From: Eutreptiella sp. 'Long Island Sound 2002'
Lineage: Eukaryota > Euglenozoa > Euglenophyceae > Eutreptiales > Eutreptiaceae
DNA length: 64,000 bases
NCBI GenBank assembly: GCA_964036045.1
Contig: OZ038379.1
Coordinates: 107,958,025 to 108,022,024, forward strand
Reading direction: 5' to 3'
Part shown: positions 53,052 to 62,986 of the stretch, piece by piece
Layout of the letters: the number at the start of each line of letters is the position of its first letter
How positions within the stretch are numbered: position 1 is the first letter of the stretch
Notes under the pieces: model-generated
Databases searched by the model: none
What the model was told of the DNA's origin: nothing
What the model saw: the letters and a program-made list of their open reading frames with translations, nothing else
Made by a program: the position numbers and the translations under genes

Positions 53052-55913
53052 CACGACAGCTATACGCTGCCCCTCATTGAGGACATGCTGCAAAAGCAAC
53101 ACCGGCGGAGGATCTTCACGGTGATTGACCTGAAACATGGTTATCATCAGATGCCTCTCGCCGAGGAGTCCCGTGCCTGCACAGCCATGAGCACCCCACT
53201 TGGACCTCTCCAGTGGAAGGTGATGCCCATGGGCGTTACCAACGGCAATGCGGCTTTTCAGCGGATGCTGGAGAACCTGCTTGAGCCGGTGCGCGACTGT
53301 GCGGACCCCTTCGTGGACGACGTGATCATCGCGTCCGGGGACCCCAGCATGAGCTACGAGGAGCTCCTGGAGGCACACGAGAGGGACGTCACTCGAGTGC
53401 TGGACCTTCTGGTTCGGCACAAACTCACGGGCAGCAGTGACAAGGCCACCATTGCGGTAAGCGAGGTGGTCTTCGCTGGCCACGTAGTCGGGAACGGGCA
53501 GCGAAAGCCCATACCTGGCAAGGTGGCCGCGATTGAGCACTGGGAAAAGCCCAAGACGGTCTCTGAGCTACGGGCGTATCTGGGGTTCTGCAACTACTAC
53601 TCGGGGTATATCAAAATGTATGCCGAGTATGCAGCCCCCATGACGACCATGCTCAAGGGCAACCGAGAGGAGACCAAGAAGGGGTCCAAGAAGGCTCTGG
53701 TCTGGACAGCTGAGTCCGACCGTGCCTTTGAGGGGATGAAGCAGGCGCTGCTATCCGCACTGGGTCTGCACCTCATGGACCCCGACCGAGGGTTCGTCCT
53801 GCGCACCGACGCTTCCGACTGCGCCATTGGCGCTGTGTTGGAGCAAGTGCTTGACGACGGGAGGCACGTGCCCGTGGCCTTCTGGAGCCGAGTCCTGGCG
53901 GAAGGCCAGAGACGGACGTGGACGCCCCGTGAAAAGGAGGCGTATGCCATCGTCATGGCTCTCAGGAAATGGGCTGGGTACATAGCCCTCCATCCCGTCA
54001 CCGTCTGCACCGACCATCAGAGTCTGCAGTCGTGGCACAAGGAGCACGTGGACACCCCCTCAGGTCCCGCCTCCCGACGGGCAAGATGGCACGAGACCTT
54101 GGCCAAGTTCGACCTTACGGTTGTGTATATTCCTGGAAAGGATAACACCGTGGCGGACTGTCTCAGTAGGTGGGCCTATCCCGCCAGCAAGGGCATGCAG
54201 GATATCTCTGCCCATGGCGATGAGGCTGAGACCGCTGAAGCCAGGAGGATCATTGAAATGGAGCGCCTGATGGAGGAGGAGGGTGCAAAATGCTTCGTCG
54301 TCATGGCTGCGGATGCCCCCCTCGCAACGAGGGTGAGCAGAGCGGTCAGAGTACTCGCCCCTGAGGGAGCTGAGTCCGACAAGCACCTCTTCCCGGAGTC
54401 TTGCCTCGAGGACGACTGGACCGACGACTACGCCAAGTCTGAGGCCTTTGCGGCCGAGTATAGGGCTGTGACCGACCCTGACGACGGGCAGAAGTGGCCA
54501 AAGGGGCTGACTGAGGAAGATGGCAAGCTCTACCGGAATGGTAAGCTGCTAGTACCAGAGTCCCGGGTGCTCGAGCTGTGTGAAGCTTGGCACCACCACA
54601 TGCTGCACCCAGGGGTCAAGAAGCAAGCCCTTGACATGCAGCGTCGGTTCGAGATCGACCATATCGTTCTCTACACCGCCATCAAGAAGGTCAGGAAGGG
54701 TTGCTCGGTCTGTCAGGCCTGCAATCCCGATAACCGGAACGTCAAGGGGGAACCCCAATGGACCCCGGTTCCTGACCAGCCCATGGAGAGCGTGGCCATG
54801 GACGTCTTCTCCATGCCCGAAGTGCACATTGGCAAGGAGACCTTTGACTGTGTGGTTCTCTGTGTGGACCGCCACAGCGGCTACGTTGTAGCCGTTCCGG
54901 CACGCAAAAAGGGGTTGCTTGCCCAGGAAGTGGCAGTCATGATGATTCGTCATTGGCTGACCGTCTTTGACATCCCCCGCACCATTTGCAGTGACCGAGG
55001 GCCCCAGTTTACTGGTGGCTGGTTCAAGGCTATGTGTTCCCTCATGGGAATACGACATGCCAACAGTGTCGCCTATCTCAGCCGGTCTAACGGCCGTGCG
55101 GAAGTGGCTGGACGGCAGCTGTTCGAGAAGCTGCGCAAGATCCACATCACCAATCCACGGCGGAACTGGTTTGAGGAGATGTTGCCTGCTCTGAAGGCCC
55201 ATCATGACACCCCCACACCGGGCGGTTTGTCCCCTCACCAGATTCTATTCGGCAGGGACCCCCTGGGTCGGGGACTTCCCTTGTCTGGTGATGGCATGGC
55301 TATGGATGCCAAGGAATTCTTCGCGCGGCAAGAGCAAACGGCGCGGGACATCCGCCAGCAGCTCGAGAAGGAGCATGCTGAGCGTCAGAAGTCCGCCCCA
55401 AGCTCGACAGCGCAGAAGTTCAGGGTGGGAGACCCGGTGTGGGTGATCAGACCCCGCCCTATGGGCACCCACCGCACCAAGACCTGGTTCACACCCGGCG
55501 AGGTGGTCCGCAGGATTGGTCAGGACACCTACCGCATCAAGGTGGGTCACGGACAGTTCCGGGAGCGCCACGAGAGTCAACTCCGTGTGCGGGAACCCGA
55601 CCTCCGTGGCCAGCATGTGTCCCTGAGCTATGCCGCACATGAGGCTGATTCGGACGACGACTATGCTGAGCAGGACGACTACACCGTCGAGAAGATCCTG
55701 GCTCAGCGTCCGAAGGCCTCGGCACCTGGAGGTCTGGAGTTCAAGGTTCGTTGGCGAGGCTATGGGCCGTCCCACGACACCTGGGAACCCGTCTCCTCGT
55801 TCGTGCCGCAGGTCAATACTCCCTTCATGGAGTACATCCGCAAGCACAAGACCAAGATCCACGTTTCGGACTTGGCAGCACTCACCCGGGCGATTGCAGC
55901 CAGGGGTGCCTGA
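53052..55913 (+). CDS. pol: Pol, RT, RNase H, integrase and chromodomain
   Basis: 953 residues in the same frame as the RT N-terminus, ending at TGA. RT: FTVIDLKHGYHQMPL, VMPMGVTNGNAAFQ and FVDDVI (catalytic Asp pair near 53316). RNase H: VLRTDASDCAIGAVL, then the Glu and Asp motifs (TPREKEAYAI; VCTDHQSL). Integrase: zinc HHCC (HHHMLHPGV...CSVCQAC), core MDVFSMPE, CSDRGPQF and NGRAEVAG with 35 residues between the second Asp and Glu, then the FRVGDPVWVI domain. Chromodomain at about 55680-55850 (YTVEKIL, FKVRWRGY, DTWEP) with all three aromatic positions present; such domains bind methylated histone tails and guide insertion. All catalytic residues inspected are intact. Confidence 0.9.
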   Translation, partial: HDSYTLPLIEDMLQKQHRRRIFTVIDLKHGYHQMPLAEESRACTAMSTPLGPLQWKVMPMGVTNGNAAFQRMLENLLEPVRDCADPFVDDVIIASGDPSMSYEELLEAHERDVTRVLDLLVRHKLTGSSDKATIAVSEVVFAGHVVGNGQRKPIPGKVAAIEHWEKPKTVSELRAYLGFCNYYSGYIKMYAEYAAPMTTMLKGNREETKKGSKKALVWTAESDRAFEGMKQALLSALGLHLMDPDRGFVLRTDASDCAIGAVLEQVLDDGRHVPVAFWSRVLAEGQRRTWTPREKEAYAIVMALRKWAGYIALHPVTVCTDHQSLQSWHKEHVDTPSGPASRRARWHETLAKFDLTVVYIPGKDNTVADCLSRWAYPASKGMQDISAHGDEAETAEARRIIEMERLMEEEGAKCFVVMAADAPLATRVSRAVRVLAPEGAESDKHLFPESCLEDDWTDDYAKSEAFAAEYRAVTDPDDGQKWPKGLTEEDGKLYRNGKLLVPESRVLELCEAWHHHMLHPGVKKQALDMQRRFEIDHIVLYTAIKKVRKGCSVCQACNPDNRNVKGEPQWTPVPDQPMESVAMDVFSMPEVHIGKETFDCVVLCVDRHSGYVVAVPARKKGLLAQEVAVMMIRHWLTVFDIPRTICSDRGPQFTGGWFKAMCSLMGIRHANSVAYLSRSNGRAEVAGRQLFEKLRKIHITNPRRNWFEEMLPALKAHHDTPTPGGLSPHQILFGRDPLGRGLPLSGDGMAMDAKEFFARQEQTARDIRQQLEKEHAERQKSAPSSTAQKFRVGDPVWVIRPRPMGTHRTKTWFTPGEVVRRIGQDTYRIKVGHGQFRERHESQLRVREPDLRGQHVSLSYAAHEADSDDDYAEQDDYTVEKILAQRPKASAPGGLEFKVRWRGYGPSHDTWEPVSSFVPQVNTPFMEYIRKHKTKIHVSDLAALTRAIAARGA

Positions 55914-57404
55914 TCAGCGCCCTGAGCTCTCCCCTGATGTGCTTTGAGGCGCTTGTGAGGCCGACGGATCGTCCCTCACTTGCTTGCTCTCTCTCATCTT
56001 CCGGTGACCTGCCATCAGAGTGGCCATATACCCCCCCCTGCTGAATCCAGAGGAGGATGCCCCCTCTCTTTCAATTCTATTCGTCACTCCCCCCCCTGCT
56101 GAATCCTTGGGAAACCAGGTAGGGCGACTGACCTTCATTTTTCTGAGCTCTTGGGGCCTTGAAGCCCATACGACGTTGCGCAACGGATGCCGCTGTCATC
56201 GGCATTGCGAATTTTGAGTGTGTGGTCTGGTTCCATGGCATTTGCGGAATCCAGACCAGTCGACGTGTGTCTCGAGACTATATATGCCTGAGTTCAGGCG
56301 TTATCCTGTCCACCCTCCTGCATTTGCCTTATCCTGACCGTGGCGTGGTTTGGCACTCTGTTCAGAGTGTGATTACACGCCTCTTTACCCCGCTTGTTTT
56401 GCTTTTCCGCCCCTCCAGGATATGTGCTTCTGTATGTTCAGCTTTGTCAGCCCATCACCGGAGTGTGGACTATTTTTCACGAATCGAATACGAAGGCGCT
56501 TTGAGTCGCCGTGTACATGTTATTACAGCCTGGTCCAGCCTGGACCAGTACTTGATTACAGATTCTACTGTTTGAGTGCCCGTGATACCGTGTTGCCCTA
56601 TTCGCTGTGATGTGTGGAGATCCTGATGTCGCCAGGCGGGAAGCCCAGTTGCCTGACTACACACCCAGCGGTCCGCCACTGTCAGTCCCAGTGTGAGCCT
56701 ACCGATTCGCAGACGCACTTGCATTCGGATGGCGGCCTCCGGTGCTCCTGACCTCGGTCAGTCTGCCTGGGAAACTGGTGGTTTGAGGAGTCGACGCCTC
56801 CGCCCACACTGCATGAGGACTCCCTCATGTATGGCCTTCGTGGCAGTAGGGCGAGGGAAAAGACGGCCTTGATGCCCGATCCCTTAAGGAGGAGTTCCCT
56901 TAAGATCTGGGGTTCTTAAGGAGCTCGACTATGGCACTCTGGACTCGCGTCGTATGGATATGGACATGGTGCGCCCGAGGAAGGACCCGTGGGGACTCTC
57001 CCCAGTCAGCGGGCCTTGGGAAGCTTGGGGTAGCCTGATGGATCTTTGTTGTCGCTCTCGACCTGTGGGACGACCTCGGTCGTAGTGTGTCGCCTATGTT
57101 GGCCGTGTATGCCACTACCACTGTGGTGGTGACCGTAGCAGCCGGCACCCGGTGCGCCTGGTATGGGTTAACGGGTCCTTTGGATGCCGAACAATCGCCG
57201 CCAGGACCCGGGACTTGATACTTGATACTGTACCTCTTATTACTGACATCTACAGCATCATACCTGTTTTACTATGCGTCGGAATGGGCAGCCTAACCCA
57301 GAATCAGCCTGAAGTGAGGTATGACACACCCCCCTCAGGGGATGGTCCTGGGTACCCGCTGCCATGCTTGGGTGTTATCGAGCCCCCCCCCCAGGGTTTG
57401 CTCT
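55914..57404 (+). other. Long 3' untranslated region of the LTR element
   Basis: 1.5 kb between the Pol stop and the purine tract, without a convincing ORF. CCCCCCCTGCTGAATCC occurs twice, near 56033 and 56090. It could hold packaging or RNA-stability signals, or be acquired sequence; nothing in it was recognised. Confidence 0.5.
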
Positions 57405-57415
57405 AAGGAGGGGGG
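57405..57415 (+). promoter_or_regulatory. Polypurine tract
   Basis: AAGGAGGGGGG ends directly at the TG of the right LTR. This is the expected primer site for plus-strand DNA synthesis. Confidence 0.85.
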
Positions 57416-60383
57416 TGAAGTGGTACCCAGAACCCCATGGCTAGGTTACGGCATACAACCGGTCTCCGGTCCACTAACCCCATGTACGGAAGGAAAGACG
57501 CCCGTTGACGCTCCGATCCGTGCCGTAAAGCCCCGCATCGGCAACCGATGCACCGCCAGCGGAGATTTGCATATCAGAATATCAGGAACTAACAGGGTTT
57601 TATTTCCATATTGTTTCCGTCAAGTTTTACGCTTCCGTTCTGATATTCACTGTTTTGACTGCCCGCGGTTGGATCGCGACTTTACCGTAACCGCCAGTTT
57701 AACTGTTTATAATGGAAATTTCAACGCTATCCGAGACGAAGACTCTAAAGTCGTCAGGAACTGCATTGATGCATCCGCAATTTTCATAATTAATACTCGC
57801 AACCTTAATCCGAATTTTTCAGGATGTCGAAATCGGATTTTCGACTTCGACATCCCCGCACTTGATCTGACCTCTTTCGAGTGGTCCTACGTGCTTCCCT
57901 ATGCACGAATCAACTTTCCTTTTGTCTTGCCCTCCATTTGTCTTAAAGATATGGGCAAAACAAAGTTGATTCGACAGGCCACTTGTGAAGGTCATATCTC
58001 GTGCCGCTTGCGAGCATTGACGATAAAGAAACGTGGGATGTATTCACAATACTCTCGACGTAATTTGAGAAGCATCATATGCCTTGCGTTTCGACACGTG
58101 CGCGATAGTGTAGTGGATCATGGTCAAGAGGGTAGAGTTTGCGTTATAACTCTTTGGCCATGACATTGCGTGCGTTAAGATAACTTTCGAGTGTAGCGCG
58201 CAAGTGTTGGTGTTGCATAGGAACTCACCTTGAGTTCCTATGAGCGATTGACACAAAGTTATGCCCTTGGAGGGGCATGACATATCGTGGTGGGAGCTAC
58301 CTTTTTGGGCAATATGGAGTATGTGCCTTGTGTTGTGTTGCGTGCCCATTTGGCGGGTCTATCGCTCCAAGCCAAACCCGCCAATGGACCTCATATTGTG
58401 CAAGCTCCTTCTCCATACTCCCTACGATCAATTGCAAGCCTAATCTTCGTGAAGGGAAGCTTGTGTGGTGAACCCGAAGCGATGCGTTGGGAGCAAGGTG
58501 TGTGTTTTGCAATTTTCCATATTTTCATGTGCCCACTTGGGAAGTAGCGCTCGTAACCTTTCAAGGCGCCCCAAGTGGAGCACATATGTGGGATCGGAGG
58601 TCATTGGTGTCAAGTCATTGTGTATAGAAGGATTAGTTGATTGCACGATCCAAGCCGAAGATATTATAATATAATTGTGTAGCTTTCAAGGCACTTTTGC
58701 GTGTCCTTTCGCCAATTTTGCCATTTTTGGCTCGTCATGATGTCAAGTGGCGACCGTGTATTTCAACGTTGCGCTCAATTGACATCATGACCCAAGTATG
58801 ATATGAGGGTACAAACTTCGGTGCCCAACATATCTTGGACCCGGCGATTAAATCCTCTTAGGCTTGCCATACCGTGGCCGCCATGTTGGCGATTTGGGAC
58901 TATCCCAATTCATGGGCTCACTTGGCGACCCTGCCATTCCCAATACCGGAGGAGTTGGGCGACGCCCAAAAGATATGTTGGACACATATGACTTGATACC
59001 AATTCTATGGCACACTCCGGTCCGAGTCGGGCATGTGCCTCATTTGCCCCAACCATGAGTGTGCGCATTTTTGGCCATTTTGAGCAATTTTCCACTTTTG
59101 CTGCCCGCCGTGCACTATGTTCTAACCCTCGTGCACGCCGGACGCATGGACCAATGGACCATATATGACATGGGTGTTATGGGTAATGGTCCCCATGGTT
59201 CACACACCGCGTGGGCGAAGCGGAGCCACCTTCGTTAAGGCGCTAGCCCAAAGTGAGTGTGGGCAAGTTTGCAATTTTGGCATTTGTGGACCCAATTCGG
59301 ATCGTCACCACGCCGAGTGGCATGAAGATCTTTGGAGGCCAAAAGCATGGGAGTCTTTGTTGGACTCCCGGTAAATTACGTATGGAATGGCGTATCCGAT
59401 CTCTAAGCCGGCGTGGAGATATACTATTGGGAGCACCCCGAATTTTGGTTCATTTCGAGCAGCCAAAATGACCCCATTTTGGGACCCCAATTTCCCCCTT
59501 CCGTGTGGTCAATTGGCGGCCCCATTCCTCTATGCCCACAGGGAGCCCGGACCTAAATTCAGTTTGTACACTCAAATATGAGTCCTAGGTCCTGCCTCCT
59601 ACCCTGTGAGCGAATGGCCTTACTTTGGCCGAGCGAGCCGCGCGTGGGAATGAGGCCAATTTTGGTGATTTTGGCATCATGACCCCACTTGACTGATCCG
59701 TGTTGCCCTGATACCGTGACCTCAAGGGGAACCAGGTTGGGTGAGGGCTCCAGGGAGTTGGTACTCGAAGGACATAGGGTCAGTTGCCTCGTCCCTACCT
59801 CTGGCGTGTCCGGACGAGGGGTCAATTTTGGGGATTTTTGAGTTAATTTCAGTTTGGGCTGAAACAGCCGGTTTTCAGCTACCAACTCCTGGGTGATAAT
59901 GGCGGGGCCATATCTCTGGTACAGAGTGGAGTTGAGACCTGCGATTAAGGGAGCATGGGTGGTTACCGTCGGTTGGCTATGGAGTTCCTGGGTTTCCAGG
60001 AACTCGCCTGTGGCTGGGCGGGACACATCTCCCATTGGCAGGGTTTCAGGGTCCGGACTGAGCAGGGCATCGGTTGTGTTTGAGCCCCCGCCCCCACCAG
60101 CCACTGAGAGGGTCGGACCTGGGATTGGGATATGAGTTAGGACTGAGTGTCTATTGTCCTGTGATGCCCTTACCCCAGTCCAGTCTTAACCCCATGTGTA
60201 CATATCCTGATGTGTTGATGTACATACTTTCGTTCCCTCATTTCAGAGTGGCAAGGATTCTGAAACGCTTTGTCACATGACACGAGCGTATTGATGCCCT
60301 TGTGAGTGTAGTGCCTTGCCTGCCTGCTCACTTGTGCGTGTCACCGCAGCGTCCCGTGGCCGGCCCCCCACGGGAACGCGTCA
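57416..60383 (+). repeat. Right LTR
   Basis: 2968 bp, TGAAGTGGTACCC to ACGCGTCA, aligned along its whole length with the left LTR. Carries the same AT run (58662-58675) and the same self-primer 11-mer (60261-60271). It retains the 19 bp missing from the left copy. Confidence 0.95.
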
Positions 60384-60387
60384 CCAA
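60384..60387. repeat. Target site duplication, right copy (CCAA)
   Basis: Matches 43277-43280. The LINE frame resumes here. Confidence 0.8.
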
Positions 60388-62015
60388 CATTACCACTGAC
60401 CCCGACCCAGTGGGTAGCTATCCGCTACACCCTAGACTGCGCCGAGGACGACCCCACACTGACAGAATGGCAGACAAGATGGGCCGCTGAAGCCAACCGC
60501 CTCGACGAAGTTGCCCTTGACGACACCCTCACGCTGCAGACAATGGAACCCGCGGGACGTGCCGCCCGGACACACCGGGACCCCACCAGGCACACCCTTA
60601 GTCACTACCCCACCACCATACATCCAGAGGTGGTAACCCAGATCAAAGAGGCGCTCTCCCTGACCCTCCCGGACACCCACAACGCCCACCAGCCGGGGAT
60701 GTTCACAATATACTGGAACTTCCTGACAGACACCGGCATGGTGCCCCCGGTCGCTGAACCTCCACTGCCCCCTACCGTCACGGCGCTCGCCAAGCTGGCC
60801 CAAGCCATGGCACACAGGGAGGGTGCCCCGCAGGACTGGACACCAAACGTCCTTGTTGAGCAACGCGCCCTCCACAACGCCAACAAAGCGCAGCAGCCTG
60901 GACGCCGAATACACCCGCCGTTGCAGGACAAAGACGGTAACCTCCAGCCCCACAGCCCGTGGATTGTACACTTCATACTGGAAGACCATGGGAGAAAAGG
61001 GAAGGGCACGGAAGTACAAGTTACGCACGCCCTGGCGCACACACACCTCAACTACACCGTGCCGACCTCAAATGCACTAGTCACCTACGGCGAAGCGCGG
61101 AAGTCCACGTACAGACTGCAGGCCGACAGGGAGGGCACGGCATACACGGTGTACACTTGGGCACGATACAGGGACCTACCAACCCCCATCCGGCACCCGG
61201 ACCCGTCCTGGCACCAACCCCTCCACGGGAGGCGAGTACCGCGCTACAGCATCAAACCTGCGGGGAACACCGCCACCGGCACCCACGACAACCTACTCCC
61301 CCTAAACATGATAAACTCCGCCCTCGCAAACGCCAGAATGTCTCTCATAGACATGGGGTGCCCCGCCCCAGATGACACCACCCACCGCCAAACGTGGGGC
61401 ACCATCAGAAGGACCCTACACCACGACATTGACCGCGACCAAGCCACCTGGATTCACCAGGGCTCTGTCACTATCAGGGTAGGGGGGTGGTTGAACACCC
61501 TAAACCCCAAAAAGCTACGCAGGGTGGCGGGGCCCTACATACTATATCCCGTACCCCACGGCATGGATGGCCCCTGCCCAGGACTGCGGCCTGGGGACCC
61601 CCCCTGCAGCTACCCCTGCCCCCACGCCCTGTTCCAACCATTGCCCCCACAGCCCGCCCCGCTCCCAGGTATATACCCAAACACGGTAACAGGCGCCAAA
61701 GGAGTGTACCTCACGACGGGCGACACAACGGGCCAAGCCATCCCTCTCGATCAGGTACACCACATGGCCCTGGGGCCACGACTATCCAACAGCGACAAAC
61801 CGCGGCACCCGTTGGCGAAACACGGCACACACGACCCCAGGCCCGTGGACCCAAACGCCCCGGGCCCCGACAGGGCGCTGCTACACCTCACCATGAAACA
61901 CACGGCCCAACTCCCGACCACCCTTGCGGGGGAAAAGTACTTCATCGTGGAGGTCCCGACGGACGTTGTCATCACCTTGGCGGCCAACACCCTGGCGGCC
62001 ACCACGGACGTGTAG
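60384..62015 (+). pseudogene. LINE ORF, right part after the LTR insertion
   Basis: 543 codons in the frame that continues 42863-43280, ending at TAG. Composition is that of a real protein throughout: LTEWQTRWAAEANRLDEVAL, PGMFTIYWNFLTDTGMVPP, QATWIHQGSVTIRVGGWLN and TLAGEKYFIVEVPTDVVITL. Few Lys, many His, Thr and Pro. No domain recognised; position between the OTU-like region and the endonuclease suggests the N-terminal half of a long LINE polyprotein. The TAG is in frame with further coding sequence downstream, so the protein may originally have been longer. Confidence 0.6.
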
Positions 62016-62986
62016 GACATTCCCGTGGGCCACCCCACGGCGTGTAAGGACAGAGTACAGGGCACAGAAGACACCCTGACGCCGGACCTGATGAATCATC
62101 TGGTGACCCTGACCAGTCCACCGGAACAGCACGACCGGAAAACTGAAGGTCCGAAAGTCACTGATGGGACGGCCGTTATTTACAGGCCCCCGGATACCCC
62201 CACGGTGACACTAACGTGCCACCAACACACATGGTGGGTGGCACAGTGGAACGACACATGCACAACAGACAAGGTCCACACATTCATACCGGAAGCAAAA
62301 CCGGCGACCCCACTGGCACTGGGGGACCGCATTAACCACTCCACCCACCACACCAACCACCCCAGGGTGCACTGGTTGGCCCTCAAAACGGCGATGCACT
62401 GGATAGTGGATGACCCAGCCACGGACACCACGCTGCCCGAGACGTCGCTTACACTAACGCGCAACCTGGCGGCCCATGTGCGAAGGCACGGGACAGCACT
62501 GGCGCAGCGTTGGATGTCCTGGCCCACGGACACGGAGCGAACTCTCAAAGCAGCCTGCAAGAACACGCAAATCAGCTCCGGGGTACGCACAGGCCGCAGG
62601 AGAGACAGGGACCGGCATACAGCATATTCCGCCAGGACGCACCGAGACCGGCCCCCAAACCGGCGCCAGAAGAGCCCGGACCCCAACCGAGGCCCCGCCC
62701 AGGGGGGGCGGACGCCTCGGCCCGCCGGGCCAAGCGGCCCAAACCGGAGCCCAAAGTGGCCCCAGCGCCGCCGCCACCCGATCCACAACCGAAGCCGAAG
62801 GCCCTGGCGTGCCCACTTTTCACGCCGGCGGAACGTGCCGCCACGAACCCTGAATGGCCAGACGGCGCAGAATTACAGGGTGTGTACGGAGCCACGCTTA
62901 GAGGACAACTGAAACAATTTGTACGGATCCGGGGCAAGATACAGGGCACCCGGCCACACCGGGCCAACATGGCAACCTACAGTTGA
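62016..62986 (+). pseudogene. LINE polyprotein, region before the endonuclease
   Basis: The preceding frame continues past the TAG for about 180 codons of plausible protein (TVTLTCHQHTWWVAQWNDT; RVHWLALKTAMHWIVDDP). It then shifts near 62540-62580 into another frame: Pro/Lys-rich with a possible nuclear signal (RRAKRPKPEPK), then FTPAERAATNPEWPDGAELQ and LKQFVRIRGKIQG. A further shift near 62940 leads into the endonuclease frame. Thus one nonsense and two frameshift lesions lie in about 950 bp. Confidence 0.5.

Larger units (their letters stand above)
43281..60383 (+). mobile_element. Ty3/gypsy chromovirus-type LTR retrotransposon, 17.1 kb
   Basis: Two direct LTRs (2937 and 2968 bp) with TG...CA ends and a 4-5 bp target duplication enclose 11.2 kb. 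In order: self-complementary primer site, 0.44-kb leader, Gag, in-frame UAG, protease, methyltransferase-like domain, RT, RNase H, integrase, chromodomain, 1.5-kb 3' region, purine tract. Domain order PR-RT-RH-INT-chromo places it among chromodomain Ty3/gypsy elements. The LTRs differ at roughly 3-5 positions per 100 in the stretches compared by eye, plus a 19-bp gap in the left copy, so it is not a recent insertion. At least one nonsense codon in RT makes this copy non-autonomous. It is nested in a LINE ORF. Confidence 0.95.

Noticed and set aside
46666-55913. Reassignment of UAG to glutamine in this genome
   Set aside because: Gag-Pol has only two in-frame UAG codons against many CAG; a reassigned codon should be used more often. 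Kept only as a low-priority test under findings.
53052-55913. Retroviral envelope gene downstream of pol
   Set aside because: The 1.5 kb after the chromodomain has no long ORF, signal peptide or membrane anchor.
57321-58163. 280-codon plus-strand ORF across the purine tract and right LTR
   Set aside because: It crosses the PPT/LTR boundary, and the left LTR copy is broken in the same frame by the 19-bp gap. Not a gene.
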